Positions 7,661-17,425 are shown, counted from the first letter of the stretch. The stretch is DNA of 64,000 nt from Acetomicrobium hydrogeniformans ATCC BAA-1850 (GCF_000160455.2 NZ_ACJX03000001.1:248001-312000), one strand, 5' to 3'. Made by a program: numbers and translations. The notes: generated from the letters alone by a model not told the origin.

Positions 7661-8593
7661 TCACTCCTCCCGAAAATATCTAATATATATCTCTTCTAAG
7701 CTATACTCTCTCCCCTTGACCTCTATAGGAAGGAAGCCTCTCATTACAACTTCGCGCACTATATCAAGTTTTTTATCCTCGTTAAATTTTAGAATGATCG
7801 AATGATTGTCAATTCTCTTCTCTACAATCCCTTCAATTCCGTCGAGATTATTTAATGCCTCCTCGTTAATATACTCGTATGACAGCTTCATAATCCCTTC
7901 ACGTTCGCCCAAGGCTTGCCGGCCTATTTCTTCTATGCTCCCCATGGCGACCATCTTGCCCTTAAACATTATGCCGACCCTGTCGCAAATCTGCTGAACT
8001 TGATATAAAAGATGGGAGCTGAGCAAAATACTGACACCCATTTCTTTGCTCATCTTATAAATTAAGCTTAATACCTGTTCTGTTCCTTCTGGATCTATCC
8101 CTGTAGTGGGTTCATCCAGGATAACCAGCTTGGGATCTTTGATAAGGACAGAGGCAAGACCCAGCCTCTGCCTCATTCCCTTGGAATATGTGCCAGTGAG
8201 CTTGTCCCTCACATCCGAAAGGCCCACCGTTTCTAAAATATCATCAATTTTTTTGAGAGCAACATCATCCGGGATGCCGTTCAACCTTGCAAGATAAAGC
8301 AAGTTTTCCCTCGCCGTCATATCTTCGTAGAAACCGACGTTTTCCGGCAAATAACCAGCAATCCGCTTGACTTTGAGGGGCTCCTTATTTGGGTCATATC
8401 CACAAACCTTTATTTCCCCTGTCGTTGGTTCTGTCATCCCCAAAAGCATCAATATGGTCGTAGTTTTTCCTGCGCCGTTAGGCCCGAGAAGCCCAAAGAT
8501 CTCGCCTTGGGCCACGTGAAAACTAATGCCATCTACCGCTTTGAAATCGCCATATTTTTTTTCGATATCCCGAGCCTCAACCACCAATTCCAT
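7661..8593 (-). CDS. ABC-2 type transporter ATP-binding protein
   Basis: This 310-residue ATPase has Walker A GPNGAGKTT (residues ~39-47), the signature YSKGMRQRLG, Walker B LVILDEPTTG and the switch His in LLSSHLL. A C-terminal extension of about 80 residues beyond the nucleotide-binding domain is common in multidrug/antibiotic-type ABC-2 ATPases. A longer in-frame start reaches 8677. ATG 8593 is preferred because it lies 2 bases after the upstream stop and gives the standard N-terminus. It partners the permease downstream. Confidence 0.9.
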   Translation of the reverse strand: MELVVEARDIEKKYGDFKAVDGISFHVAQGEIFGLLGPNGAGKTTTILMLLGMTEPTTGEIKVCGYDPNKEPLKVKRIAGYLPENVGFYEDMTARENLLYLARLNGIPDDVALKKIDDILETVGLSDVRDKLTGTYSKGMRQRLGLASVLIKDPKLVILDEPTTGIDPEGTEQVLSLIYKMSKEMGVSILLSSHLLYQVQQICDRVGIMFKGKMVAMGSIEEIGRQALGEREGIMKLSYEYINEEALNNLDGIEGIVEKRIDNHSIILKFNEDKKLDIVREVVMRGFLPIEVKGREYSLEEIYIRYFREE

Positions 8594-8595
8594 CT

Positions 8596-9834
8596 TTATC
8601 GCCTCTTGAGCTTTGCAAAAATTCCAAACAACAAAGCGATGACGATCAGGATAACACCTACGCCTATCCATCCCCACGTAGTGGGAACTTTGACCGTGGC
8701 TCTCAGTTCTATAGACTTTCTATCTTGGTCGCCTGCTGCTGTAAGCACTACTTGATAATCCCCGGGGATCGTCCTCTCGGGTGTTTTAAAAGTGATTTCG
8801 ACTATTTCCGGTTTTTCGGTCTTTGCAAGGGGCTCAAGCACGCCTATTTTATCGGGCTTAAAGGTTATTTCCCAATCCTCAGGCTTACTGGCCACCAAGA
8901 AAGATATGTTCTCTATTGGTGCCGATCCTTCGTTCCAGACGTAAAATACCTGCTGGCTTTCTTTCCCAGCTACCATATCGAAGTTGAGCCTTCTGCTCTC
9001 CGGTGCTATCTGCAATTTATAGGTTCCCTCGACGATAACTTTTAAATCCAATTTAACGTCACTGTCTCCAACCTTGGCATGAAACTCCAAAGGATACTCC
9101 CCTTTTTCGGATTCGATGGGAGGAACGACAGTAAAGTTCAGGGTCTCGCTAGAATTTGAGGCAATTTTAATCGAGTTTACGCGCTTTTCCGTCTCCCATC
9201 GGGGAGTCACATAGGCATTCCAACCCGACGGAGCAACAGTAACAAAATCTACTACCGCATCTTTATCGGAGTTATTTTTCACCTTAATCTCAAAACTCAA
9301 AGATTTGCCTGCAGCGCCCTCTAAAACGGGATACTTGGTTTCGAGTTCCAATTTCCCCGCACCCGAATCGACGGCAACTTTACCGCCTTTCAAATGCACA
9401 AAAATAGGATACTCTTTCGTAATTCCGTTAGCCGAAGCCTTCACTACGAACTTGTAATTTCCGGGTTCGGCATTTTCTCCAGGTTTGATATGCAACTTAA
9501 TTGCGACTTCTCTATTTTCCTCTCCGGTACCTAAACGAACCCTGTTGACGCCAAAACCACCCCATTGAGAACTTATGAACCTGACGTCCCAATTGTTCGC
9601 CTTTGGATCTCTCTCCAGGTTCAGCGCTACTTCAATATCGTTATTTGTGGCGTTCCTTAAATTTACATCGACGTTGACGTCATCTTCAGTACCCATTTCG
9701 ATGCCGGTAAAGGGTATGTGTAGCGTAAATCCTCCCTGCTGTGCAATCGCCGCACCGGCAAAAAGCATAAACGAAATACCAATTAGAAATGTAAGTAGGA
9801 TATATTTTTTATAAGCGCTAGCGAACATGTTCAT
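8596..9834 (-). CDS. Exported, membrane-anchored NEW3-domain (CARDB/Ig-like) protein of an ABC transporter
   Basis: This 412-residue protein has a signal peptide (hydrophobic residues ~12-30, cleavage likely after AIA). Three consecutive beta-rich repeats follow (roughly 35-130, 145-260, 265-385) of the NPCBM-associated NEW3/Ig-like kind, e.g. EKGEYPLEFHAKVGDSDVKL and RTIPGDYQVVLTAAGDQDRK. A C-terminal transmembrane helix ends in KLKRR. It should sit on the outer face of the inner membrane. The operon with an ABC-2 ATPase and permease implies a role in presenting or handling the exported substrate. The substrate is unknown. Confidence 0.75.
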   Translation of the reverse strand: MNMFASAYKKYILLTFLIGISFMLFAGAAIAQQGGFTLHIPFTGIEMGTEDDVNVDVNLRNATNNDIEVALNLERDPKANNWDVRFISSQWGGFGVNRVRLGTGEENREVAIKLHIKPGENAEPGNYKFVVKASANGITKEYPIFVHLKGGKVAVDSGAGKLELETKYPVLEGAAGKSLSFEIKVKNNSDKDAVVDFVTVAPSGWNAYVTPRWETEKRVNSIKIASNSSETLNFTVVPPIESEKGEYPLEFHAKVGDSDVKLDLKVIVEGTYKLQIAPESRRLNFDMVAGKESQQVFYVWNEGSAPIENISFLVASKPEDWEITFKPDKIGVLEPLAKTEKPEIVEITFKTPERTIPGDYQVVLTAAGDQDRKSIELRATVKVPTTWGWIGVGVILIVIALLFGIFAKLKRR

Positions 9835-10034
9835 GGATACCCCTCACCTTCCCGTTTAATTTATTTTCATATCCTTGGAAAGGATACCCCACTATCCATG
9901 AAAGTTCAAGGAGGACTCACAACTCATTTGTTTCGGCAGGCCCAAAGCCAATATACCTAGAGAAGTATTTTATAATAAGACTTAGACAGCTTGCCGCAAG
10001 TACTAAAACTACCTAACCAGCTAAAAGGTGAATA

Positions 10035-11909
10035 TCAATTTACCGTAACCGCCACTTTCTTCGCAGCCTTTTTGCGGTCTTCCTGCCGTAAAATGCTCTT
10101 CCTTACCCTTACGGAAAGCGGGGTCACTTCGACAAGCTCATCTTCGGCGATCCATTCAAGGGCTGCATCCAAAGTAAGCTTCCTTGGGACGTCGAGAATT
10201 ATCGGAGTATCCTTAGATGCGGAACGATGATTGGTAACGTGTTTCTTCTTTGTAGGGTTGCATGGCAAATCATTGGGCCTGGAATGCTCTCCGATGATCA
10301 TTCCCTCATAAACATGATCCATAGGCGATATAAATAGCGTACCTCTGTGCTGTAAATTATCCAGCTGATAACTCGTCGCCTCTCCTGTATCCATGCTGAC
10401 CATCGATCCTCTGTTTCGACCGGATATTTCCCCCCGCCACAAATCGTAACCTATAAATCGGGATGACATTATTCCCAAACCCCTGGTATCGGTAAGAAAT
10501 TCAGTCCGATAACCTATAAGCCCCCTGGTCGGAATGTTGAACTCCAAACGAAGCAAACCGGTCCCAAGGTTTTGAACGCTCATGAATTCTCCCTTTCTTT
10601 TGGAGATCTTTTCTATGACTACTCCCTGATATTCCTCGGGCACATCAATAATAAGTTGCTCAAGAGGTTCCAATAGATTGTTGTCATGGTCGTGTTTAGT
10701 AATTACCTCGGGTCGGGATACGCAAAATTCCATCCCTTCGCGCCGCATCTCTTCGATCAGAATAGCGAGATGTAGCTCTCCCCTGCCCGATACTTTCAGC
10801 CCGTCAGGTCTGCCGATATCCTCGACCTTCAGCGCGACATTTGCCCTTGCCTCTTGCATTAACCGTTCCTTCATTTGTCTCAAGGTGACGGGTTTGCCCT
10901 CCTTGCCTGCAAAGGGTCCGCTATTTACGAGAAAGAACATCGAGACCGTCGGTTCTTCTATGTCAAGCGGAGTGAGCACGGAATCCGCATTTTCTTCGAA
11001 GGACAGGGTGTCACCGATCATTATATCCTCAGGGCCAGCAATCCAAACCACATCGCCAGCAGATGCCTCCTCAACCTCCACTGGTTTCAATCCCTTTGTA
11101 AGCCAAAGATGGCTCACCTTCGCCAATTCTCGACCGGTTATTTCCCACTCGCCTTTATCCTTGTCCTGCCACCTGGTGCTCGTCCTGACGATCGCGTCGC
11201 CTTTTCTTATCTTTCCTTGCAGTATCCTTCCGCATCCGACTCTTCCTATGTAATTATTCCAGGTCAACGTAGTTGCCTGCATCAAAAATGGTTTGTTGAC
11301 GTCGCCAAGAGGAGCGGGCACGTAATTTATTATCGTCTCAAAGAGAGCGTCCATTCCCTCGCGTTCTTCATCTTCCATGTCTTTGACGAACCAGCCGTGA
11401 AGCCCCGAGCCATAAAGGACGGGAAAGTCCGCTTGTTCGTCCGTTGCACCTAATTCCAAGAATAAGTCGAAGGTGGCATTCAAAGCAGCTTGCACATTTG
11501 CGTTTGGCCGATCAACTTTGTTTAGTACCACGATGGGCTTAAGCCCGGCTTTCAAAGCGCGCATCAAGACATATCTGGTTTGAGGCATTGGCCCCTCGTT
11601 AGCATCCACCAAAAGCAAAACCGAATCTACCATGCACAGTACTCGCTCTACTTCCCCAGAAAAATCTGCGTGTCCGGGTGTATCGATGATATTTATCAAG
11701 TAATCTTTCCACTGAACGGAACAATGTTTGGACCTTATGGTTATACCTCGTTCGCGCTCTAGTTCATCGTTGTCCATTACCCGCTCTTCGACTTTCGCGT
11801 TTTCCCTAAACAGCCTCGTTGCCCTAAAAATAGAATCGAGGAGAGTGGTCTTACCGTGATCGATATGGGCTATAATGGCCACATTGCGTATCTTGGAGAT
11901 ATCATTCAT
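10035..11909 (-). CDS. typA: Translational GTPase TypA/BipA
   Basis: This 624-residue ribosome-associated GTPase is of the BipA family. G1 is [12 protein letters not shown]2 lies around ERERGITI, G3 is DTPGHADF and G4 is NKVD. The BipA C-terminal domain follows with [20 protein letters not shown]. The frame extends to 11939, but ATG 11909 ([13 protein letters not shown]) matches the family N-terminus. It is followed on the minus strand by about 200 bases (9835-10034) with no gene. Family knowledge links it to 50S assembly and stress adaptation. Confidence 0.95.
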   Translation of the reverse strand: MNDISKIRNVAIIAHIDHGKTTLLDSIFRATRLFRENAKVEERVMDNDELERERGITIRSKHCSVQWKDYLINIIDTPGHADFSGEVERVLCMVDSVLLLVDANEGPMPQTRYVLMRALKAGLKPIVVLNKVDRPNANVQAALNATFDLFLELGATDEQADFPVLYGSGLHGWFVKDMEDEEREGMDALFETIINYVPAPLGDVNKPFLMQATTLTWNNYIGRVGCGRILQGKIRKGDAIVRTSTRWQDKDKGEWEITGRELAKVSHLWLTKGLKPVEVEEASAGDVVWIAGPEDIMIGDTLSFEENADSVLTPLDIEEPTVSMFFLVNSGPFAGKEGKPVTLRQMKERLMQEARANVALKVEDIGRPDGLKVSGRGELHLAILIEEMRREGMEFCVSRPEVITKHDHDNNLLEPLEQLIIDVPEEYQGVVIEKISKRKGEFMSVQNLGTGLLRLEFNIPTRGLIGYRTEFLTDTRGLGIMSSRFIGYDLWRGEISGRNRGSMVSMDTGEATSYQLDNLQHRGTLFISPMDHVYEGMIIGEHSRPNDLPCNPTKKKHVTNHRSASKDTPIILDVPRKLTLDAALEWIAEDELVEVTPLSVRVRKSILRQEDRKKAAKKVAVTVN

Positions 11910-12010
11910 AATTCTTTCCATTCCTTCTTTCCAATGCAATTTACACCCCGCTCAGAGGCAAACAAATTTGTATTATACAGCAAAATATACAAACCATATG
12001 CATACCAAAC

Positions 12011-12045
12011 AAAAAAGCAGCCCCCATATCCAGTTGGGGACTGCT
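12011..12045 (-). terminator. Rho-independent terminator of ssrA
   Basis: On the minus strand AGCAGTCCCC pairs with GGGGGCTGCT (one G-U pair), with a 10-base loop, followed by six T residues. It begins 11 bases after the tmRNA 3' end, so it terminates ssrA. Confidence 0.88.
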
Positions 12046-12055
12046 CGTTGTCTTC

Positions 12056-12408
12056 TGGTGGAGGCGGGGGGAATCGAACCCCCGTCCGACAAGGGCCAGC
12101 CGTGAAGTTCTACGGGCATAGTCCCTGTTTTAGTTTTCGGCTAAGCGCTCTCCCAGGGACAGGATCGCGCTTGCCTATCCTCCTGAAGTGTCCCCTCAGG
12201 CAGGGAGGAGCTGCCTGAGAACTAGCCACCTATTGTGACGCCTGTCGATATCGCGGTGGCGGCGACATCGCAGACGTGACTGCTAACTAAGCAGCCAGTG
12301 CGTAATTTTCGTTGGCAATTATTGTTTTCCCGCCTGTTTAACGAGGTTTGCGGGGACCTCGGCCCGCTCTTCACGACCCTCCTCTTGCCGTCGACACCAT
12401 TCGCCCCC
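12056..12408 (-). ncRNA. ssrA: Transfer-messenger RNA (tmRNA, ssrA), tag ANENYALAA
   Basis: This is a one-piece tmRNA of about 353 nt. The 5' end GGGGGCGA pairs with CGCCTCC before the encoded CCA end to form the tRNA-like acceptor stem. A GGTTCGATTCC T-loop lies just inside the 3' end. The tag frame at 12287-12316 reads ANENYALAA followed by TAG, a canonical degradation tag ending ALAA. It works with SmpB, encoded immediately upstream, to rescue stalled ribosomes. Confidence 0.97.
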
Positions 12409-12410
12409 GT

Positions 12411-12869
12411 TTAAGTTTTCGTAATCTTTCGTGCCCTTTCCATCTGAAGCCGGGCATCTCTTTCCGCTATGGCATGACGTTTATCGTAAACCTTCTTGCC
12501 CTGGGCTAACGCCAACTCGACCTTTGCCCATTTTCCGTTTTTTAAGTAGATTGAAAGCGGAATAAGTGTCAAACCTTGTTGCTGAGTTTTGCCGATGAGC
12601 CTTTTAATTTCGTCATTATGAAGTAACAACTTTCTCGGTCTCAGAGGGTCGTGATTGTAGTAGGTACCTTTTTCATAAGGTGATATATGAACATTATATA
12701 GCCAGCATTCGCCCTTTTCTATCTTGGCATACCCATCTTTTAAGTTAACTCGTCCCGCACGAATCGACTTGATCTCCGTGCCAGTTAAAACAAGACCAGC
12801 TTCATAGGTTTCAAGAATGAAATAATCGTGTCGGGCTCTTCTGTTTTGAGCAACTATTTTCTTATCCAT
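12411..12869 (-). CDS. smpB: tmRNA-binding protein SmpB
   Basis: This 152-residue protein has SmpB family blocks: [33 protein letters not shown] and KVYDKRHAI. The basic C-terminal tail (ARKITKT) enters the mRNA channel in known structures. ATG 12869 follows GGAGGAAGGGTG; a longer frame to 12917 lacks a ribosome site. The stop lies only 2 bases before the tmRNA 5' end, so protein and RNA partner are probably made from one primary transcript, with ssrA cut out by processing. Confidence 0.96.
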   Translation of the reverse strand: MDKKIVAQNRRARHDYFILETYEAGLVLTGTEIKSIRAGRVNLKDGYAKIEKGECWLYNVHISPYEKGTYYNHDPLRPRKLLLHNDEIKRLIGKTQQQGLTLIPLSIYLKNGKWAKVELALAQGKKVYDKRHAIAERDARLQMERARKITKT

Positions 12870-12932
12870 CACCCTTCCTCCGATGCTAATTCTAACAAAA
12901 CACAGCTTAATAGTCAATATTGATCAAAAAAA

Positions 12933-13010
<78 letters not shown>

Positions 13011-13100
13011 AGCTAGGAAATATTATCATCAAAAGAGGCTATTTTCAACTGCAATTTTTTGCCCATTACCCCCCTTCGTAGCGACATCTTCGATTGAGGG

Positions 13101-14426
13101 TTAAAACATCTCAATGCCATCTCTCCTGACAATCCCATATACGAGCTTCCTCCTGCTTTCTTTTTGCCCTGAAATCTTTATCGAAGCTTCCGCTTCTGGC
13201 AATACCTCTTGGAGGCGTTTTTCGTCGTTTCCGTAGAGTGTGGCTATATTTTCTCCCTTATTTACGTGTTCTCCTACCTTTTTGTTTAGAAATATACCTG
13301 CCGACAGGTCGATCCTGTCTTCTTTTTTCTCTCTTCCAGCCCCAAGCTTCATAGCGCATATCCCAAGCCCCTCGGCAGCCATCTTTGAGACGTAGCCATC
13401 TGCTTTTGCTTTTAGTTCGTATTTAAATCTTGCTTGAGGGAGTAAAGAATAATCTTCCAGCGCATTCACGTCACCGCCCTGAGCCATGACCATTTCTTTT
13501 AGCTTCATCATTCCCCTGCCGGAATTAAGCGCATCTCTCAATAGATCCAAGGCTTCCTCTCTGTCTTTCGCTACGCCAGCCAAGATAGACATTAAACTTC
13601 CAAGTGTAAAACATACCTCCATTAAATCGCTATTACCCCTGCCCTTCAACGCCTCGCAGGCTTCCATCACCTCCAGGGAGTTTCCGATTGCCTGTCCTAA
13701 AGGCTGATTCATATCTGTTATTACCGCCACCGTTTTTTTGCCTGCACTTTCGCCTATGTTAACCATAGTCTTCGCCAATTTAACAGCTTCATCAACATCC
13801 TTCATAAAGGCACCGTCTCCTACTTTTACATCTAATACTATGCCGTCAGATCCGCCGGCAATCTTTTTACTCATAATGGAGCTGGCAATGAGCGGAATGG
13901 AATCCACTGTGGCGGTAACGTCTCTCAGTGCGTAAAGCTTTTTGTCAGCAGGGACAAGATCTTCCGTCTGGCCAATTATAGAGATGCCTATAGTGTTTAC
14001 TATATCGATGAATTTCTCAAGGGGCAAAGAAACCCTCATACCCGGTATAGATTCGAGCTTATCCAAGGTTCCTCCGGTGTGTCCGAGCCCTCTTCCCGAC
14101 ATTTTAGCTATCGGGACTCCGCAAGCAGCTACAAGAGGACAAACGATTAAAGTTGTCGTATCGGCCACTCCACCTGTGCTGTGTTTGTCAATTTTAACGC
14201 CGTTTATGGAAGATAAGTCCACTATTTTTCCCGAATTGGCCATGGCTAAGGTGAAAGATGCAACTTCCTCGTAGCTCATACCCCTAAAATACGTGGCCAT
14301 CAAAAAGGCTGCTATTTGATAGTCAGGAATAACATCGGATGAACAACCCTTTATTAAAAAATTTATTTCTTCCTCCCTCAGGTGTATCCCGTCTCTTTTC
14401 TTCTTTATAATATCAACTGCTCTCAT
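13101..14426 (-). CDS. pdp: Pyrimidine-nucleoside phosphorylase
   Basis: This 441-residue protein is of the thymidine/pyrimidine-nucleoside phosphorylase family. Landmarks are KHSTGGVADT, MSGRGLGHTGGTLDKLESI and the phosphate/pyrimidine-binding stretch SSIMSKKIAGGSDGIVLDVK. It cleaves uridine, thymidine or deoxyuridine to base and (deoxy)ribose 1-phosphate in the cytoplasm. Length is that of bacterial Pdp/DeoA. It stands alone, divergent from the AOR cluster. Together with the cytidine deaminase elsewhere in the window it gives a pyrimidine salvage route. Confidence 0.93.
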   Translation of the reverse strand: MRAVDIIKKKRDGIHLREEEINFLIKGCSSDVIPDYQIAAFLMATYFRGMSYEEVASFTLAMANSGKIVDLSSINGVKIDKHSTGGVADTTTLIVCPLVAACGVPIAKMSGRGLGHTGGTLDKLESIPGMRVSLPLEKFIDIVNTIGISIIGQTEDLVPADKKLYALRDVTATVDSIPLIASSIMSKKIAGGSDGIVLDVKVGDGAFMKDVDEAVKLAKTMVNIGESAGKKTVAVITDMNQPLGQAIGNSLEVMEACEALKGRGNSDLMEVCFTLGSLMSILAGVAKDREEALDLLRDALNSGRGMMKLKEMVMAQGGDVNALEDYSLLPQARFKYELKAKADGYVSKMAAEGLGICAMKLGAGREKKEDRIDLSAGIFLNKKVGEHVNKGENIATLYGNDEKRLQEVLPEAEASIKISGQKESRRKLVYGIVRRDGIEMF

Positions 14427-14502
14427 ATCTATATTTGCAACCTCCCACCATCCTTGTCACATCTATCATAACAAAATTTTTTGTAAATTAGATTGTTATG
14501 TA

Positions 14503-14531
14503 TAGTTAAATAATAATTTATACTATATAAT
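14503..14531 (+). promoter_or_regulatory. Probable promoter of the ferredoxin-AOR operon
   Basis: A perfect TATAAT box lies at 14526-14531 in a very AT-rich stretch. The -35 region (about 14503-14508) is weak. The resulting leader of about 65 bases contains TCGCC and GGCGA segments that could pair, with a purine-rich loop; no known tungsten or molybdenum-cofactor riboswitch could be recognised. Confidence 0.5.
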
Positions 14532-14604
14532 TATGACACAGAGGCATTTCAGATTCGCCCTAGGGGGAAAGGAAATTTATAAGGCGACAAAAGGGGGGAA
14601 AGGG

Positions 14605-14988
14605 ATGAAATGGCTTGCAACATATCCGGAAAAATGCGTGGGATGCGAAAGTTGTATGTTAACCTGTTCAAAGACTTGGTTCAAAGAAGAGGACAAAGAA
14701 CTATCTAGGATTCAAGTAAGCAGCAGCGAATCGGGTTATGCTATCAACGTATGTAATCAGTGTGGCGAGTGCATCGATTATTGCCCTACTTTGGCCATCA
14801 AACGGGATAACAGCGGAGTGGTACGCATTGATGAAAGCAAGTGCGTCGGATGCCTCATGTGCGCAGGATTTTGCCCGACGGAAAGCATGTTCGTTGTCGA
14901 AAAAAGAGAAAAGCCTTTCAAATGTATAGCCTGCGGCATCTGCAGCAAAGAGTGCCCGTCGGAGGCGCTCGAGCTCAAGCAAGATTAA
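14605..14988 (+). CDS. 4Fe-4S polyferredoxin, electron partner of the AOR-family enzyme
   Basis: This 127-residue iron-sulfur protein has at least three CxxCxxC-type cluster motifs: CVGCESCMLTC, CNQCGECIDYCP, CVGCLMCAGFCP and CIACGICSKECP. That is enough cysteine for four [4Fe-4S] clusters, as in HycB/AOR-associated ferredoxin subunits. An in-frame extension to 14533 is possible, but ATG 14605 follows a GGGGGGAAAGGG ribosome site. It lies 17 bases before the AOR gene and presumably carries its electrons. Confidence 0.88.
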   Translation: MKWLATYPEKCVGCESCMLTCSKTWFKEEDKELSRIQVSSSESGYAINVCNQCGECIDYCPTLAIKRDNSGVVRIDESKCVGCLMCAGFCPTESMFVVEKREKPFKCIACGICSKECPSEALELKQD

Positions 14989-15005
14989 CAAAGGGGGGAT
15001 AATCC

Positions 15006-17174
15006 GTGGAGAAGATGAAGCTTCTTGCGGAATGGAAATACGAGCCGAAAAAAATCGAAAGAGGATATGCCGGAAGGACACTTTACGTCAACATTGGCGA
15101 TCGCTCTTTTAAAGAAAAACCAGTTACGGAAGATATGAAGGAAAAGTTCGTTGGCGGAAGGGGATTCGGACTTAAACTGCTCTGGGACGCAGTGAAGGAC
15201 ACCACAAAGTGGAACGATCCTGAAAACGAGTTAGTGATTTCAGGAGGTCCTTTGTGCGGCATCACCCAATACCCCGGCTCCGGAAAATGTTATACCGTGT
15301 TCATCTCACCACTGACAGAGCAGACCTACGACAGTAACGCAGGAGGCTATTTCGGTCCTTTGCTTAAATTTTCCGGGTGGGACGCCTTGGAGGTTCAGGG
15401 CAAATCCGATAGGGATGTAATACTTTTCATCGATGGAGACAACAATAAAGTTGAAGTTTACGAATCTCCCTTCGAAGATATAAATGCCGTTACCATTACA
15501 GAAGCTTTGCACGAGTATTTTGCAGACAGCGAAGAGGACAAACGCAACATATCGGTCGTATCAACCGGAAAAGGGGCAGAAACCACTAACTGGGGATGTC
15601 TCAACATGAGTTTCTACGACTTGAGGCGCAAAACCCCGCGCCTGAAACAAGCAGGAAGAGGAGGCGGCGGAACGGTCTTTAGAGATAAAAAACTCGCTGC
15701 CATCGTCGTTAGAAAAAGGGGCGTAGGTCCTGCCAGCAACAACCCTGCAGATATATCGGTGCTGCAAAGGACGGGCCTTAAGCTCCACAAAGAGATTAAA
15801 GACTTGGACGACCAACAGAACAAAATGCGCAAAGTGGGCACCCCTCATTTAAACGAAATAATGAACGAATATCATCTCCTGCCTGTTCACAACTATAAGT
15901 TCGGCCAACACCCCGAGGCTTCGAAAATCCACTCTAAAATATTCGAAAAACTATTCACGCAAGGAATACCTGACGGATGTTGGTATGGCTGCTCCATGGC
16001 TTGCGCGAAAGCAGTAGATGGTTTCGAACTAAAGACAGGTCCTTTGAAGGGCAAAAAAGTTACCGTCGACGGCCCTGAATACGAGACATGTGCAGGGTTG
16101 GGATCGAACATCGGCATATTCGACCCCGAATGGATCATTGAAGCAAACTTTTACGCAGATCATTACGGCATCGATACCATATCCTTGGGAACGGGGCTCG
16201 CTTTCGTATGCGAATGCTACGAATTGGGTTTTCTAAATAAAGATATCACCAACGGGCTCGAGCTGAAGTTCGGCTCTAAAGATGATCTTATGGAATTGAT
16301 ACACAGAATGGGTCGCGGAGACGATAAGTTTGCCAGCATCGTAGGGCTTGGCATACATAAAATGAAAAAGGTATTCGCGGAAAAATATGGAGCCCCCTTC
16401 GACGTGATGGAAAAGATAGGGATGGAAGGCCAGGGCATAGAAGTATCAGAGTACGTCCCGAAAGAATCCGTAGCTCAATGGGGCGGTTATTTCCTCACCC
16501 TTAAAGGCCCTCAACACGACGAAGCTTGGCTTATTTTCATGGACAGGGTAAACAAACAACTTCCCACCTTCGAGGATAAAGCCGAGGCGCTCCACTACTT
16601 CCCCAACTTCAGGCTATGGTTCTCCCTGGTTGGTCTCTGCAAACTACCATGGAACGATATCGAACCTGCGGACAACGTGATCAAATACAAAGGCATAGAG
16701 GCCGCAAAAGTTCCGGAACACGTACAAAACTACGTCGATCTCTTCAACGCCGTAACCGGGAAGAACATCACCAAAGAAGAGCTAATAGTCCAATCCGAAA
16801 GGGTATACAACTTCCAAAGAGTATTCCAACTGAGACTGGGCAAGGGAACTCGAAGAAACCACAACATACCCTTGAGGGCAATTGGACCCGTTTTTCCCGA
16901 AGAGTGGGAGGCCAGGGCGGAATATTACGATAACGAATTAAAGGCGGCAGGGATAGATTCTCAAGGTCTGACCACCGAAGAAAAGATCCGGAAATTACAG
17001 GAATATCGCCTGTCCCAATGGGAGCAGCTGGTAGATGCAGTGTACAAGCGCAGGGGCTGGAACAAAAACGGCATTCCAACAGTAGAGACCTTGAAACGTT
17101 TAGGAATCGACTATCCTGATGTCGTAGAAGTGGTGAGGAAACACTCAAAGCCCGAGGATAACTGGGAGGAGTAA
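15006..17174 (+). CDS. Aldehyde ferredoxin oxidoreductase family protein (tungsten enzyme)
   Basis: This 722-residue protein has the AOR N-terminal domain, including SNAGGYFGPLLKFSGWDALE and GRGGGGTVFRDKKLAAIVV, where the bis-tungstopterin cofactor binds. The alpha-helical AOR domains follow. Fe-S ligands are Cys325, Cys329 and Cys333 in CWYGCSMAC, plus probably Cys545 in LVGLCKLPW. The first three are spaced C-x3-C-x3-C, whereas the classic Pyrococcus AOR spacing is C-x2-C-x3-C. The protein is about 100 residues longer than typical AOR, mostly at the C-terminus. The start is GTG 15006 behind AAAGGGGGG. Family reaction: aldehyde plus water to acid plus two electrons to ferredoxin; a BamB-like or other subfamily role is possible. 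Confidence 0.88.
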   Translation: MEKMKLLAEWKYEPKKIERGYAGRTLYVNIGDRSFKEKPVTEDMKEKFVGGRGFGLKLLWDAVKDTTKWNDPENELVISGGPLCGITQYPGSGKCYTVFISPLTEQTYDSNAGGYFGPLLKFSGWDALEVQGKSDRDVILFIDGDNNKVEVYESPFEDINAVTITEALHEYFADSEEDKRNISVVSTGKGAETTNWGCLNMSFYDLRRKTPRLKQAGRGGGGTVFRDKKLAAIVVRKRGVGPASNNPADISVLQRTGLKLHKEIKDLDDQQNKMRKVGTPHLNEIMNEYHLLPVHNYKFGQHPEASKIHSKIFEKLFTQGIPDGCWYGCSMACAKAVDGFELKTGPLKGKKVTVDGPEYETCAGLGSNIGIFDPEWIIEANFYADHYGIDTISLGTGLAFVCECYELGFLNKDITNGLELKFGSKDDLMELIHRMGRGDDKFASIVGLGIHKMKKVFAEKYGAPFDVMEKIGMEGQGIEVSEYVPKESVAQWGGYFLTLKGPQHDEAWLIFMDRVNKQLPTFEDKAEALHYFPNFRLWFSLVGLCKLPWNDIEPADNVIKYKGIEAAKVPEHVQNYVDLFNAVTGKNITKEELIVQSERVYNFQRVFQLRLGKGTRRNHNIPLRAIGPVFPEEWEARAEYYDNELKAAGIDSQGLTTEEKIRKLQEYRLSQWEQLVDAVYKRRGWNKNGIPTVETLKRLGIDYPDVVEVVRKHSKPEDNWEE

Positions 17175-17178
17175 GAAT

Positions 17179-17376
17179 ATGATAAGAGTAAACGGCGAGG
17201 AGATGGAGTGGCGTCCGGGACTTACTGTAAAAGACATCCTCGAGGCCAAAAGGTTTGTCTTTCCCATGATCGGCGTTTGGATTAACGACAAACCCATTCC
17301 TCGTGACAAATTTGAGACATCCACCGTCAACGACGGCGATGAAGTTCAAGTAATACATATGATCAGCGGAGGGTAA
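17179..17376 (+). CDS. MoaD/ThiS-family sulfur carrier protein
   Basis: This 65-residue ubiquitin-fold protein ends in the diagnostic Gly-Gly (HMISGG), which is adenylated and thiocarboxylated in MoaD/ThiS proteins. It starts 4 bases after the AOR stop, with GGAGG in between. Its position in a tungsten-enzyme operon points to pyranopterin dithiolene synthesis for the AOR cofactor rather than thiamine synthesis. No MoaE is nearby. Confidence 0.85.
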   Translation: MIRVNGEEMEWRPGLTVKDILEAKRFVFPMIGVWINDKPIPRDKFETSTVNDGDEVQVIHMISGG

Positions 17377-17425
17377 TAGCCCCGCCATTAAGTTAAAAAA
17401 ATTTACCTTTCGCCATAAACATAAC

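Noticed and set aside
9870-9886. Small hairpin (tatcctt/aaggata) upstream of the NEW3-protein gene
   Set aside because: Only 7-bp arms without a T run; could arise by chance and supports no specific feature.
10678-11453. Two overlapping plus-strand open frames of about 190 codons opposite typA
   Set aside because: Shadow frames caused by the codon bias of typA; no ribosome sites and no recognisable domains.
14532-14604. Riboswitch (molybdenum/tungsten cofactor type) in the AOR leader
   Set aside because: Only a short TCGCC/GGCGA pairing is visible; the conserved core of known Moco-type riboswitches could not be found.
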